Under the pieces are notes generated by a model. It ran no database searches. It was not told where the DNA came from and saw only the letters and a program-made list of their open reading frames with translations. Below are positions 17,525 through 27,239 of a DNA stretch of 64,000 nucleotides, piece after piece (within the stretch, counting starts at the first letter, position 1; every line of letters starts with the position of its first letter). Both the position numbers and the translations under genes were made by a program. The DNA is from Pseudomonas helleri (GTDB lineage Bacteria; Pseudomonadota; Gammaproteobacteria; Pseudomonadales; Pseudomonadaceae), in assembly GCF_009600315.1 (NCBI RefSeq), contig NZ_WIWC01000003.1, positions 1 through 64,000 on the forward strand, read 5' to 3'.

Positions 17525-17692
17525 GCGTTCACCCTCAATGGTGGCTATTCACGCCCACAACCACGGTTTTGCAGGCGGCGAAAGTATAACGGTTAGCCCG
17601 CCACTCCGAAACAACCCTATATTTAAAGGGGGCTTTAGAGGAAGCGAAATACAGCAACGGGGGCCTCTGCAAGTAGCAGGGCGCCTCTTTTC

Positions 17693-18241
17693 TTAGAAAT
17701 TTGCCGGCGTGGCTGCGCTGATTAGCCGCGCTGCCACGTCAAACGGGTTACGGAAACGGTGTGGCTTGGCGCTTTCAAAATAATAGCTGTCGCCCGCCTC
17801 AAGCACGAAAGTCTCAAGACCTACGGTCAATTCCAGCCGGCCTTCAACCAAAATGCCGGTTTCTTCGCCTTCATGGGTCAGCATTTCATCCCCGGTATCT
17901 GCGCCCGGTGGATAAATTTCGTTCAGAAAGGCAATCGCCCGACTCGGATGGGCCCTACCGACCAATTTCATGGTCACGGCGCCATCAGATATATCGATCA
18001 GTTCATTGGCTTTGTAGACAATCTGCGTCGGTTTTTCCTGAAGGATTTCTTCGGAAAAAAACTCGACCATAGACATGGGAATGCCACTCAGCACTTTTCT
18101 CAGGGAGCTTATTGAAGGGCTCACGCTGTTCTTTTCGATCATCGAAATAGTGCTGTTGGTGACGCCCGCGCGCTTGGCGAGTTCACGCTGTGACAGGCCT
18201 TTGAGTTTGCGGATGGATTGCAGTCGTTCACCGACGTCCAA
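17693..18241 (-). CDS. pauR: Polyamine-responsive repressor PauR (XRE-cupin)
   Basis: 182 residues. The N-terminal HTH_3 domain (residues ~5-60, LSQRELAKRAGVTNSTISMI) is joined to a C-terminal cupin (about 105-175, HEGEETGILVEGRLEL, SYYFES..PHRFRN), the PuuR/PauR architecture in which the cupin senses the inducer. In P. aeruginosa PauR (PA5301) represses the pau and spu genes for gamma-glutamylation of polyamines and is relieved by putrescine or cadaverine. Its place between cycB and dadX is the same here, and its likely targets (the PauB oxidase at 22435, spu genes at 27-38 kb) lie unusually close. Confidence 0.9.
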   Translation of the reverse strand: MDVGERLQSIRKLKGLSQRELAKRAGVTNSTISMIEKNSVSPSISSLRKVLSGIPMSMVEFFSEEILQEKPTQIVYKANELIDISDGAVTMKLVGRAHPSRAIAFLNEIYPPGADTGDEMLTHEGEETGILVEGRLELTVGLETFVLEAGDSYYFESAKPHRFRNPFDVAARLISAATPANF

Positions 18242-18368
18242 TGCGGGAGCCTCCTAGGGATCAGATTCAGGTCGAGAAGTCGCCATCATGGCGATAGCGT
18301 TCAGTATTTACAACACTTCGACTTCAAACCTGTGCGCCCTGTTGGCCCCACACGTTGACTACAACCTA

Positions 18369-19442
18369 TCAGGCCCCGGAATAGACGCGTGGCACCCGTT
18401 TCAGGTTGCAAAATATGTGATAAGGAATGGTGTCCGCCTGGGCAGCCACTTCGCTGGCGAGAATGTTTTTACCCCACAACTCAACGGTTGAACCGAGACC
18501 GGCGTGCGGCACATCGGTCAAGTCGATGCACAGCATGTCCATCGAAACGCGGCCCAACAACTGGCTACGAACACCGTCCACCAACACTGGAGTGCCCGTG
18601 GGCGCCTGACGCGGGTAGCCGTCGGCATACCCCATCGCTACCACGCCAATACGCATCGGTTTCGAGGTAATAAATTTGGCGCCATACCCCACGGGTTCGC
18701 CCGCCGGTAATTCACGGACGCAAATGACTTTGGATTCCAGCGTCATGACTGGTTGCAGGCGCGCGGCGACAGCCTGCGGCTCTTCAAAAGGCGAGGTTCC
18801 GTAGAGCATCAGCCCAGGACGTACCCAATCACTCGGTACCCTCGGCCAACCCAGCACAGAAGGCGAATTGCGCAAACTGATTTCAGCTGTGAGAGCAGCG
18901 CGAGCGCCGAGAAATACAGCCACTTGTTCGACACTGCGCACGCTGCCCAGCTCATCGGCGCGGGCAAAGTGGCTCATCAATACGATTTTGGAAACATTGG
19001 CGCTGGCTTGCAGTCGCTGATACGCGGCCTGGTAATCGCTTGGATGCAAGCCGACCCGGTGCATGCCGCTGTCCAGTTTTAACCACACGTGAATCGGTTT
19101 GCTCAGCGCGGCCTGTTCAACAGCGTCGAGCTGCCACAAGGAATGGACGACGCACCACAGGTCATTTTCAACGATCAGTGGCAGCTCATCGGCTTCAAAA
19201 AAACCTTCGAGCAGCAACACCGGCGCGCGAATACCGGCAGCTCGCAACTCCAGCGCTTCTTCGATACAGGCGACAGCAAAACCATCGGCCTCGGCTTCAA
19301 GCGCCCGCGCACATTGCACAGCACCATGACCGTAGGCATCGGCCTTGATCACAGCGAGCGCCTTGGCTCCTGTCACCTCACGGGCCAGTTGGTAGTTATG
19401 ACGCAGGGCTTGAAGGTCGATCAGGGCACGGGCTGGGCGCAT
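18369..19442 (-). CDS. dadX: Catabolic alanine racemase
   Basis: 357 residues, a PLP-dependent alanine racemase. The PLP lysine is in [11 protein letters not shown] near residue 33, the C-terminal catalytic Tyr lies in VGYGAKF, and RPGLMLYG is typical. The catabolic isozyme interconverts L- and D-alanine so that DadA can oxidise the D form to pyruvate. It is the last gene of dadA-ridA-dadX on the minus strand. The D-alanine formed can also feed peptidoglycan synthesis. Confidence 0.95.
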   Translation of the reverse strand: MRPARALIDLQALRHNYQLAREVTGAKALAVIKADAYGHGAVQCARALEAEADGFAVACIEEALELRAAGIRAPVLLLEGFFEADELPLIVENDLWCVVHSLWQLDAVEQAALSKPIHVWLKLDSGMHRVGLHPSDYQAAYQRLQASANVSKIVLMSHFARADELGSVRSVEQVAVFLGARAALTAEISLRNSPSVLGWPRVPSDWVRPGLMLYGTSPFEEPQAVAARLQPVMTLESKVICVRELPAGEPVGYGAKFITSKPMRIGVVAMGYADGYPRQAPTGTPVLVDGVRSQLLGRVSMDMLCIDLTDVPHAGLGSTVELWGKNILASEVAAQADTIPYHIFCNLKRVPRVYSGA

Positions 19443-19542
19443 GGCGGCGGACTTCTAACGGCTATTGAATAAAAAAGCGGCGCTAGTTCGTGGCAAGCCA
19501 CGCGCTGCACCGCAAGAGGGACTCTTTACTGCATCGATGGAT

Positions 19543-19896
19543 CTAGGGCAGCGCGGCGATAACGGACAGTTCAACCAGAATTTCCGGTTCGCACAGCTTG
19601 GCTTCGACGGTCGCGCGGGCAGGCGCCACGCCTTTAGGCAGCCATTGATCCCACACACGGTTCATGGCCACAAAGTCGGCGTCGATGTCTTTCAGGTAAA
19701 TGGTCACTGAGAGAATGCGCGTAATGTCGGTGCCTGCCAAATCCAGCAAATGCTCGATATTTTTCAATGTTTCACGGGTTTGCTGCTCAACCCCGGCGCT
19801 CATGTCATCGCCCACTTGGCCGGACAGGTAAACAGTGCCGTTATGAGCCACAATCTGGCTCATGCGTTCATTGGTGAGCTGGCGCTGGATTGCCAT
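19543..19896 (-). CDS. RidA-family protein of the dad operon
   Basis: 117 residues of the YjgF/YER057c/UK114 family, trimeric enzymes that hydrolyse reactive enamine/imine intermediates. The start at 19896 (MAIQRQLTN) has a GGAG site; a longer frame to 19938 is less likely. The [12 protein letters not shown] strand and the C-terminal ARATVEAKL with its Arg are visible. It overlaps the dadA 3' end by 29 bp and precedes dadX, so it probably clears the iminopyruvate made when DadA oxidises D-alanine. Corresponds to PA5303. It is distinct from the ridA at 62353. Confidence 0.9.
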   Translation of the reverse strand: MAIQRQLTNERMSQIVAHNGTVYLSGQVGDDMSAGVEQQTRETLKNIEHLLDLAGTDITRILSVTIYLKDIDADFVAMNRVWDQWLPKGVAPARATVEAKLCEPEILVELSVIAALP

Positions 19897-21169
19897 GTTT
19901 TGCAGTCTCCTGGTGGTTTCCGTAACGGGAAATATCAAGGCCTTCGGCGCTGATTTGTGGCGTCTTTTTAGCCATCACGTCAGCGAGGAAGCGACCGGAG
20001 CCGCAGGCCATGGTCCAGCCGAGTGTGCCATGACCGGTGTTCAGGAACAGATTTTTAAACGGGGTGGCGCCCACAATGGGCGTGCCATCCGGTGTGGTCG
20101 GCCGCAAACCCGTCCAGAAGCTGGCTTGAGACAAATCACCGCCCTGAGGATAAAGGTCGTTGACGATCATCTCCAGCGTTTCACGTCGACGCGGGTTCAA
20201 CGACAGGTCAAAACCGGCTATTTCAGCCATGCCGCCAACGCGGATGCGGTTATCGAAACGGGTAATGGCGACCTTGTAGGTTTCATCCAGAATCGTTGAA
20301 GTCGGCGCCATTGCCGGGTTGGTGATCGGGATAGTCATCGAATAACCCTTGAGTGGGTATACCGGCGCCTTGATCCCCAGCGGCTTGAGCATCTGCGGTG
20401 AGTAGCTACCCAATGCGAGGACATAGCGGTCAGCGGTTTCGAGCTTACCGTCGATCATCACGCCATTGATGCGATCGCCCGCGTAGTCCAGACGCTGAAT
20501 GTCCTGACCGAAACGGAATTCAACACCCAGATTTTTAGCCATTTCAGCCAGGCGCGTGGTGAACATCTGACAATCGCCCGTCTGGTCATTGGGCAGGCGC
20601 AGAGCACCGGCCAGAATGTCGGTCACACTGGCCAGCGCTGGCTCAACCCGAGCAATACCGGCGCGGTCGAGCAGCTCGAACGGAACGCCTGACTCCTTGA
20701 GCACGGCAATGTCTTTGGCGGCACCATCGAGCTGAGCCTGAGTTCGAAACAATTGCGTCGTACCGAGGTTGCGCGCCTCGTAGGCAATACCGGTTTCAGC
20801 GCGCAGTTCATCAAGGCAGTCGCGGCTGTATTCGGACAGGCGAACCATGCGCTCCTTGTTGACGGCATAACGGCTGGCGGTGCAGTTGCGCAGCATCTGC
20901 GCCATCCACAGATATTGATCAATATTGGCAGTAGCCTTGATCGCCAGAGGCGCGTGGCGCTCCAGCAGCCACTTGATCGCTTTGAGGGGTACGCCGGGTG
21001 CAGCCCACGGCGAGGCATAGCCAGGAGAGACCTGACCGGCGTTGGCAAAGCTGGTTTCCATTGCAACGGCTGGCTGACGGTCGACAACCACGACGTCGAA
21101 ACCGGCCCGGGCCAGATAATAGGCGCTGGCAGTACCAATGACGCCGCCACCCAATACCATAACTCGCAT
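19868..21169 (-). CDS. dadA: D-amino acid dehydrogenase small subunit
   Basis: 433 residues, an FAD-dependent membrane-associated dehydrogenase that oxidises D-alanine and other D-amino acids to 2-oxo acids, with electrons going to the quinone pool. The start at 21169 ([12 protein letters not shown]) places the dinucleotide-binding GxGxxG at the N-terminus as in all DadA. The DAAO-type C-terminal FAD region shows [14 protein letters not shown] and [16 protein letters not shown]. The frame remains open to 21214. It is first in dadA-ridA-dadX and divergent from lrp, whose product is its likely activator. Confidence 0.95.
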   Translation of the reverse strand: MRVMVLGGGVIGTASAYYLARAGFDVVVVDRQPAVAMETSFANAGQVSPGYASPWAAPGVPLKAIKWLLERHAPLAIKATANIDQYLWMAQMLRNCTASRYAVNKERMVRLSEYSRDCLDELRAETGIAYEARNLGTTQLFRTQAQLDGAAKDIAVLKESGVPFELLDRAGIARVEPALASVTDILAGALRLPNDQTGDCQMFTTRLAEMAKNLGVEFRFGQDIQRLDYAGDRINGVMIDGKLETADRYVLALGSYSPQMLKPLGIKAPVYPLKGYSMTIPITNPAMAPTSTILDETYKVAITRFDNRIRVGGMAEIAGFDLSLNPRRRETLEMIVNDLYPQGGDLSQASFWTGLRPTTPDGTPIVGATPFKNLFLNTGHGTLGWTMACGSGRFLADVMAKKTPQISAEGLDISRYGNHQETAKHGNPAPAHQ

Positions 21170-21203
21170 ATTTATTTCCCTCATCGCGGCCCGCCGCAGA
21201 CGT

Positions 21204-21211
21204 TTATTGTT
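21204..21211 (-). promoter_or_regulatory. CA motif (Hfq/Crc-type) in dadA leader
   Basis: The minus strand reads AACAATAA, matching the AANAANAA motif bound by Hfq with Crc, about 35 bases before the dadA start. It may bring catabolite repression of alanine catabolism. The motif is short, so chance occurrence is possible. Confidence 0.35.
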
Positions 21212-21325
21212 CAAAGCGAAGATGAGCGCAGTATAAGAAGCAATGGCCAGTGGATTTCACCGTATAAGTAGCTATATTTGGAGACAATTCTCGGCAAAAA
21301 CGCTTTTTACAAAGGAGAATCTCCT

Positions 21326-21814
21326 ATGCGCACAAATCATCAAACAAAGCGTGAACTGGACAAGATAGATCGCAACATTTTGCGCATCTTGCAGGCAGAT
21401 GGGCGCATCTCATTTACCGAGTTGGGCGACAAGGTCGGGCTGTCGACCACGCCTTGCACAGAGCGGGTACGCAGGCTGGAACGTGAAGGCATCATCATGG
21501 GCTACAACGCGCGGCTCAACCCGCAGCATTTGCAGGGCAGCTTGCTGGTATTTGTCGAGATCAGCCTGGATTACAAGTCAGGCGATACCTTTGATGAGTT
21601 CCGTCGCGCCGTGTTGAAGCTGCCCCATGTGCTGGAGTGCCATCTGGTGTCGGGGGATTTCGACTACCTGGTAAAAGCGCGTATCAGCGAGATGGCCTCG
21701 TACCGCAAATTGCTGGGCGATATTTTGCTCAAACTGCCCCATGTGCGTGAATCCAAAAGCTATATCGTGATGGAAGAAGTGAAGGAAAGTTTGTGCTTGC
21801 CGATCGCGGACTGA
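21326..21814 (+). CDS. lrp: Lrp/AsnC regulator (DadR-like)
   Basis: 162 residues. The N-terminal winged HTH (LDKIDRNILRILQADGRISF, then LSTTPCTERVRRLE) is followed by a RAM/ACT-like effector domain ending VMEEVKESLCL. The start at 21326 with AAAGGAGAATCTCCT gives the standard Lrp length; the open frame begins at 21278. In P. aeruginosa the same gene (PA5308) is divergent from dadA and activates it in response to L-alanine. The GGAGAATCTCC palindrome at the ribosome site could fold and limit translation. Confidence 0.93.
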   Translation: MRTNHQTKRELDKIDRNILRILQADGRISFTELGDKVGLSTTPCTERVRRLEREGIIMGYNARLNPQHLQGSLLVFVEISLDYKSGDTFDEFRRAVLKLPHVLECHLVSGDFDYLVKARISEMASYRKLLGDILLKLPHVRESKSYIVMEEVKESLCLPIAD

Positions 21815-21818
21815 CCGG

Positions 21819-21932
21819 GGCCCTCACCCCAACCCTCTCCCATAGGGAGAGGGAGCTCGATTGTGGTGTTACACAGATCTGTTTTTGCCTTTAGTCCCTT
21901 CTCCCTTTGGGAGAGGGTTAGGGTGAGGGGCC
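21819..21932. repeat. CTCTCCC-type palindromic repeat (copy 1)
   Basis: Outer arms CCCTCACCCCAACCCTCTCCC and an imperfect inverse, each forming an inner hairpin (CCCTCTCCC/GGGAGAGGG), with about 45 bases between. It fills the whole convergent gap between lrp and the YkgJ gene and may act as terminator for both. A second copy lies at 39745. Confidence 0.85.
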
Positions 21933-21933
21933 T

Positions 21934-22287
21934 TTAAACCAGCACCTGCCGCGTACTGGCGATGTACTCATGCACCAGCTTTTCCGCACTCGGGTGAATC
22001 ATCTCGACCGGACGACGACCATTCGGACACGGCAAGGTCGGGGTCGTCCCGAACAAACGACAGATCAATGGGCGCTCTTCATACACCGTGCAGCCTTGAG
22101 GCCCCAGGTGTACACAATTCAGTTCATCCATTGCAGCCTCTTGCTCTGCCGCCGTTTTACGCGGCAAGCGGGCCATTTCTTCGGATGAGGTGGTCACTGG
22201 CCCACAGCAATCATGGCAACCCGGCACGCAATCGAATGACGGAATTTGCTGCCTGAGAAAGCGGATTTTATGACTGTTGCAGCTCAT
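21934..22287 (-). CDS. YkgJ-family cysteine-cluster protein
   Basis: 117 residues with the zinc/iron-chelating cysteine cluster of the family: CVPGCHDCCGP near residue 20, CVHLGPQGCTVYEERPLICRLFG around 70-92. The function of such proteins is not established; a metal centre is likely. It converges on lrp across the CTCTCCC repeat, and its start is 147 bp from the divergent PauB oxidase gene. Confidence 0.85.
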   Translation of the reverse strand: MSCNSHKIRFLRQQIPSFDCVPGCHDCCGPVTTSSEEMARLPRKTAAEQEAAMDELNCVHLGPQGCTVYEERPLICRLFGTTPTLPCPNGRRPVEMIHPSAEKLVHEYIASTRQVLV

Positions 22288-22434
22288 CTAAGGCTTACCG
22301 GATGTGAAAAGGCCGCAAAGTCTGCCCCAAAAGCCACGCAATGAACAACGCCGTCTGGCTGTTCTTGCCCCATGTGAATGGCACGGCTTATGCTCCGTAA
22401 AATTTTCCAAACACACATAATCGGGATTACGCAC

Positions 22435-23736
22435 ATGAACGCCCCTGTTCAGCGCAGCCAGCACACCACCTCTTACTACGCCGCCAGCAGCCTGCCGCAG
22501 CCTGACCATCCGGTGCTGCAAGGCGAGTGGGTGGCCGATGTCTGCGTCGTGGGCGGCGGCTTTTCCGGGCTCAATACGGCACTGGAACTGGCCGAACGCG
22601 GCATGAGCGTCATCTTGCTCGAAGCTCACAAAATCGGCTGGGGCGCCAGCGGCCGTAACGGCGGTCAACTCATTCGCGGTGTCGGCCACGGCCTTGAGCA
22701 GTTTGAAGGCGTCATCGGCAAGGAAGGCGTGCGGCAAATGAAACTGATGGGCCTGGAGGCGGTGGAAATCGTTCGCCAGCGCGTCGAGCGTTTCAATATT
22801 GCCTGCGACCTGACATGGGGTTATTGCGACCTGGCCAATAAGCCTCGAGATCTGGAAGGTTTTGCCGAAGAGGCCGATGAGCTGCGCAGCTTGGGTTATC
22901 GCCACTCAACGCGCTTGCTGCAAGCCAGCGAAATGCGCAGCGTAGTGGGTTCTGACCGCTATGTGGGCGGTTTGATAGACATGGGCTCAGGCCATTTGCA
23001 CCCGCTGAACCTGGCGTTGGGCGAAGCGGCGGCGGCGCAGCAACTGGGCGTTCAACTGTTCGAAAACTCCGCCGTTACCCACATCGACTATGGCCCTGAA
23101 GTGAAGGTTCATACGGCTTTAGGGACGGTGCGGGCGAAAAGTCTGGTACTGGGCTGTAATGCCTACTTGAAAGACCTCAACCCGCAACTCAGTGGCAAAG
23201 TGCTGCCTGCGGGCAGTTACATCATCGCCACCGAGCCATTAAGTGAAGCCCAGGCCCACGCCTTGTTGCCGCAAAACATGGCCGTGTGTGATCAGCGTGT
23301 GGCGCTGGATTACTACCGGCTTTCGGCGGATCGGCGTTTGTTGTTTGGCGGCGCGTGTCATTACTCGGGACGCGACCCGCACGATATTGGCGCTTACATG
23401 CGTCCGAAAATGCTCGAGGTATTCCCGCAGCTGGCTGACGTGAAAATCGACTACCAATGGGGCGGCATGATTGGCATCGGCGCCAACCGTTTGCCACAGA
23501 TTGGCCGGTTGCACGATCAACCAAACGTGTACTACGCCCAGGCTTATTCGGGTCACGGCGTGAATGCCACCCATTTGGCGGGCAAGTTACTGGCCGAAGC
23601 CATCAGCGGACAGCACAGTGATGGTTTCGACTTATTCGCGAAAGTCCCGCATATAACCTTCCCCGGCGGCAAATACCTGCGCTCACCCTTGTTGGCGCTG
23701 GGCATGCTGTGGCATCGCCTGAAAGAGCTGCGTTAA
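22435..23736 (+). CDS. pauB: Gamma-glutamylpolyamine oxidase, PauB/PuuB family
   Basis: 433 residues, a DAO-family FAD enzyme. The N-terminal Rossmann motif is VVGGGFSGLNTALELAERG (about residues 36-54), and GASGRNGGQL follows as in PuuB and related oxidases. Its counterpart next to lrp in P. aeruginosa (PA5309, a PauB paralogue) is assigned to oxidation of gamma-glutamylated polyamines to the aldehyde. The start at 22435 (MNAPVQRSQH) is preferred over the upstream frame opening at 22378 because it matches family lengths. Four bases separate its stop from the convergent DUF1127 gene. PauR is a likely regulator. Confidence 0.82.
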   Translation: MNAPVQRSQHTTSYYAASSLPQPDHPVLQGEWVADVCVVGGGFSGLNTALELAERGMSVILLEAHKIGWGASGRNGGQLIRGVGHGLEQFEGVIGKEGVRQMKLMGLEAVEIVRQRVERFNIACDLTWGYCDLANKPRDLEGFAEEADELRSLGYRHSTRLLQASEMRSVVGSDRYVGGLIDMGSGHLHPLNLALGEAAAAQQLGVQLFENSAVTHIDYGPEVKVHTALGTVRAKSLVLGCNAYLKDLNPQLSGKVLPAGSYIIATEPLSEAQAHALLPQNMAVCDQRVALDYYRLSADRRLLFGGACHYSGRDPHDIGAYMRPKMLEVFPQLADVKIDYQWGGMIGIGANRLPQIGRLHDQPNVYYAQAYSGHGVNATHLAGKLLAEAISGQHSDGFDLFAKVPHITFPGGKYLRSPLLALGMLWHRLKELR

Positions 23737-23740
23737 GGAT

Positions 23741-23986
23741 TTATGAGCGCCAAAACGGCTTGCAGCCTTCTCGCCGAGCCTGCTCTTGATTCAATCCAAC
23801 GTCGCGCAGTTGATCAGCATCCAAAGTGCGCAAGACACGGCGCGTATTGAAGCGATGCGCAAATAAACCCCAGCGCCCCAAACCGGTGGGGGCACTGCGG
23901 GGTTGCAAAACGTCCTTTACTGCGTCGTGCTCGGCTTCTAACTGAGGGCCGTGCAACGTCAGGCGCACATCGCTCAAACCATTCAT
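23741..23986 (-). CDS. DUF1127-domain small protein
   Basis: 81 residues with the DUF1127 pattern near the C-terminus: RRVLRTLDADQLRDVGL followed by REGCKPFW. In other bacteria small DUF1127 proteins can affect RNA turnover and phosphate or carbon metabolism; the role here is unknown. It is convergent with pauB with only four bases between stop codons and divergent from the MocR-type gene. A GGAG site precedes the start. Confidence 0.82.
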   Translation of the reverse strand: MNGLSDVRLTLHGPQLEAEHDAVKDVLQPRSAPTGLGRWGLFAHRFNTRRVLRTLDADQLRDVGLNQEQARREGCKPFWRS

Positions 23987-24155
23987 CAGGCAGCTCCTTT
24001 TGACTCAGGTGACAGGAGTCAGCATGATGGCCGCGAGCTAAAAACCATGACAGATTCAGCAAGTAGTTATTAAAGCCATACAGAAACCGTTGCCAAGGCA
24101 CTGAATCCTCTGTTTTCGTGCCATCTGTACTGCTTATTTTTCAGAGAGTCCGGCC

Positions 24156-25592
24156 ATGACCCTTTATGTAAACCTTGCAGACCTACTGGGCACGCGCATC
24201 GAGCAGGGGTTTTACCGGCCCGGCGACCGCTTGCCTTCGGTCCGAGCCTTAAGCGCCGAGCACGGTGTGAGCCTGAGCACCGTGCAGCAGGCTTACCGCT
24301 TATTGGAGGACAACGGTCTGGCCATACCTCGCCCGAAATCAGGCTACTTTGTGCCGATGGAGCGTGAGCTGCCGGCCCTGCCGGGCATGGGCAAACCTGC
24401 CCAGCGGCCCGTAGAAATTTCTCAGTGGGAACAGGTGCTGGAGTTGGTGCGTTCGGTGCCACAAAAGGACGTCATTCAGTTAGGTCGCGGCATGCCCGAC
24501 GTCACCACGCCCACGTTGAAACCTCTGCTACGCAGCTTGGCGCAGATCAGTCGGCGTCAGGATGCGCCAGGGCTGTATTACGACAATGTGTACGGCGTGC
24601 TGGGCCTGCGCGAGGAATTGGCGCGCTTGCTGCTCGACTCGGGCTGCCAGTTGGGTGCCGATGATCTGGTGATTACTACGGGTTGTCATGAAGCGCTGTC
24701 CTGCAGCATTCGGGCGGTGTGCGAACCGGGCGATATTGTGGCCGTAGACTCGCCCAGTTTTCACGGGGCCATGCAAACCCTCAAAGGCCTGGGCATGAAG
24801 GCGCTGGAAATTCCTACCGACCCGCTGACCGGCATCAGCCTTGACGCCTTGGAGCTGGCACTGGAGCAATGGCCGATCAAGGCCATCCAGCTCACCCCAA
24901 GTTGTAATAACCCGCTGGGATACATCATGCCCGAGGCACGCAAGCGGGCGCTTGTGACGCTGGCGCAGCGCTTTGATGTGGCCATTATCGAAGACGATGT
25001 GTACGGCGAACTGGCTTACACCTACCCACGTCCGCGCACCATCAAGTCATTCGACGACGATGGCCGCGTGCTGTTGTGCAGCTCGTTTTCCAAGACGTTG
25101 GCCCCAGGGTTACGTGTGGGTTGGGTTGCGCCGGGACGCTATCTGGAGCGTGTGCTGCACATGAAATACATCAGCACCGGCTCCACGGCACCCCAGCCGC
25201 AACTGGCGGTGGCCGACTTTTTGAAAAACGGGCACTTCGAGCCACATCTGCGCAAAATGCGCACTCAATATCAGCGTAATAGAGACCTGATGCTGGGCTG
25301 GGTGAGCCGCTACTTCCCCGCCGGTACTCGCGCCAGCAGGCCCCAGGGCAGCTTTATGCTGTGGCTCGAACTGCCGGAAGGCTTTGACAGTTTGCGCCTC
25401 AATCGACTGTTGCTTGGCCAAGGCGTACAGATCGCCGTGGGCAGCATTTTTTCTGCATCGGGCAAGTACCGTAACTGCTTGCGGATGAACTACGCTGCCA
25501 AGCCTACGCTTGAGGTTGAAGAAGCCGTGCGTAAGGTCGGGGCCGCGGCGAGCACGCTGTTGATCGACGAGGTTGAACCTGCGCACAGTTGA
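24156..25592 (+). CDS. MocR-type PLP-dependent transcriptional regulator
   Basis: 478 residues. The N-terminal GntR winged HTH (residues ~5-70, GDRLPSVRALSAEHGVSLST) is fused to a class I aminotransferase-like domain. The PLP Lys lies in SSFSKTLAPGLRVGW, and the substrate-orienting segments YDNVYGVLGLREEL and PSCNNPLGY are present. MocR proteins usually sense amines or amino acids through PLP chemistry. It is divergent from the DUF1127 gene and 12 bp upstream of the phospholipase D gene. Its target is unknown; homologous Pseudomonas genes are described only as probable regulators. Confidence 0.9.
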   Translation: MTLYVNLADLLGTRIEQGFYRPGDRLPSVRALSAEHGVSLSTVQQAYRLLEDNGLAIPRPKSGYFVPMERELPALPGMGKPAQRPVEISQWEQVLELVRSVPQKDVIQLGRGMPDVTTPTLKPLLRSLAQISRRQDAPGLYYDNVYGVLGLREELARLLLDSGCQLGADDLVITTGCHEALSCSIRAVCEPGDIVAVDSPSFHGAMQTLKGLGMKALEIPTDPLTGISLDALELALEQWPIKAIQLTPSCNNPLGYIMPEARKRALVTLAQRFDVAIIEDDVYGELAYTYPRPRTIKSFDDDGRVLLCSSFSKTLAPGLRVGWVAPGRYLERVLHMKYISTGSTAPQPQLAVADFLKNGHFEPHLRKMRTQYQRNRDLMLGWVSRYFPAGTRASRPQGSFMLWLELPEGFDSLRLNRLLLGQGVQIAVGSIFSASGKYRNCLRMNYAAKPTLEVEEAVRKVGAAASTLLIDEVEPAHS

Positions 25593-25604
25593 GCGGGGCA
25601 TCGC

Positions 25605-27158
25605 ATGCTGAAATCACTCTGCATACTGGCCTTCGCACTGTTATTGGGAGGGTGCAGCACCTTGGATGAACCCCGGCAATCGAGCCAGGCTACGCCTGCG
25701 GCGACGTCATCCTTTGGGCGGTCAATCCAGCATCAGGCCGCGGCTTATAATGGCCGCTCGGGTTTTCGCTTGCTGCCCAACAGCAGCGAGGCCTTCCGGG
25801 CGCGCGCCGAGCTGATCCGCAGGGCGCAAAGCAGCCTGGATTTGCAGTACTACATTGTCCATGACGGCTTGAGCACTCGCATGCTGGTGGATGAACTGCT
25901 CAAGGCGGCAGACCGTGGCGTGCGCGTGCGCATGCTGCTCGATGACACGGCAAGCGATGGGCTGGACGAGATTCTGGCAACGCTGGCAGCCCATCCCAAT
26001 GTTCAGGTTCGCGTGTTCAACCCGCTGCAACTGGGCCGTAGCACTGGCGTGACCCGGGCTGTGGGTCGTCTGTTCAACCTTTCACGCCAACACCGGCGCA
26101 TGCATAACAAACTATGGCTGGCCGACAACAGTGCGGCGATTGTCGGCGGACGCAATTTGGGCGATGAGTATTTCGATGCACAGCCTGACCTGAACTTTAC
26201 CGACATCGATTTGCTGGGCGTTGGCCCGGTGGCCGAACAATTGGGGCATAGCTTCGACCAATACTGGAACAGCGCCCTGAGCCAACCCATTGGCGATTTT
26301 GTCTCGACCCGCCTTTCAACTCAGGAGCTGGCACAGGCCCGTGCTGTACTGGAAGCGTCGCTCAAACGGGCGAAACAGAGCAACCCTACGCTCTATCAAC
26401 AACTGGCCTCGTATGAAACCAATCCGCAGTTGGATGTATGGCGCAAAAACCTTATCTGGGCCTGGAATCAGGCACTTTGGGATGCTCCGAGCAAGGTATT
26501 GGCCAAGGATGAGCCTGATCCGCATTTATTGCTGACAACCCAGCTGGCCCCGGATCTGGCGGCGGTGAACAAAGAACTGATTTTAGTCTCAGCCTATTTT
26601 GTACCGGGTGAAACAGGCCTGGTGTACCTCACCGGCCGGGCAGACGCTGGCGTCGATGTACGTTTATTGACCAATTCGCTGGAAGCCACCGATGTGCCCG
26701 CCGTGCATGGCGGGTACGCACCGTATCGCAAGGCATTGCTTGAGCATGGCGTGAAATTGTTCGAGCTGCGCCGCCAGCCGGGCAGCACCAGCGGCAGCGG
26801 GCCCCATTTGTTCAAGACCAGCCTGAGCAGTGACTCCAGCTTGCACAGCAAAGCCATGATCTTCGATCAGCAAAAGTCATTTATCGGCTCATTCAACTTC
26901 GACCCGCGTTCCGGATTGTGGAACACCGAGGTCGGCGTGTTGGTTGATAGCCCTGAGCTGGCCGCTCAAGCCCGCGAACTGGCGTTGCAGGGCATGGCCC
27001 CCGAGCTCAGTTATGAGGCGATTCTGGAGCAGGGAAACATCGTCTGGGTGACTGAAGACAATGGCCAGTTGCACACCTTGCGCCATGAGCCGGGCAACTG
27101 GTGGCGCCGACTTAATGCGTGGTTCAGCAAACGTGTCGGGCTGGAGAAGATGCTCTGA
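25605..27158 (+). CDS. Phospholipase D-family lipoprotein (ClsC-like)
   Basis: 517 residues. The N-terminus is a lipoprotein signal with lipobox LLGGC near residue 17. Two HKD motifs, HNKLWLAD (about residue 168) and HSKAMIFD (about residue 415), mark the two halves of a PLD catalytic site; GGRNLGDEYF and GSFNFDPRS follow them as usual. Cardiolipin synthases of the ClsC/YmdC type have this size and layout, so phospholipid transphosphatidylation or hydrolysis at the envelope is likely. It closely follows the MocR-type regulator gene and ends before a terminator shared with spuH. Confidence 0.88.
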   Translation: MLKSLCILAFALLLGGCSTLDEPRQSSQATPAATSSFGRSIQHQAAAYNGRSGFRLLPNSSEAFRARAELIRRAQSSLDLQYYIVHDGLSTRMLVDELLKAADRGVRVRMLLDDTASDGLDEILATLAAHPNVQVRVFNPLQLGRSTGVTRAVGRLFNLSRQHRRMHNKLWLADNSAAIVGGRNLGDEYFDAQPDLNFTDIDLLGVGPVAEQLGHSFDQYWNSALSQPIGDFVSTRLSTQELAQARAVLEASLKRAKQSNPTLYQQLASYETNPQLDVWRKNLIWAWNQALWDAPSKVLAKDEPDPHLLLTTQLAPDLAAVNKELILVSAYFVPGETGLVYLTGRADAGVDVRLLTNSLEATDVPAVHGGYAPYRKALLEHGVKLFELRRQPGSTSGSGPHLFKTSLSSDSSLHSKAMIFDQQKSFIGSFNFDPRSGLWNTEVGVLVDSPELAAQARELALQGMAPELSYEAILEQGNIVWVTEDNGQLHTLRHEPGNWWRRLNAWFSKRVGLEKML

Positions 27159-27189
27159 GCACCGGGGGAGTCGGCGAGTTCAAGGCCAT

Positions 27190-27226
27190 AAAAAACCTCG
27201 CTTCCCATTGAAGAGAAGCGAGGTTT
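27190..27226. terminator. Bidirectional terminator between PLD gene and spuH
   Basis: AAAACCTCGCTTC pairs with GAAGCGAGGTTTT around an 11-base loop; the T run is longer on the minus strand, where it ends the spu operon. Confidence 0.9.
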
Positions 27227-27239
27227 TCAGGGTACGGCC

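Noticed and set aside
23987-24155. Small RNA or promoter element between the DUF1127 and MocR genes
   Set aside because: No hairpin with a T tract or recognisable promoter boxes could be defended.
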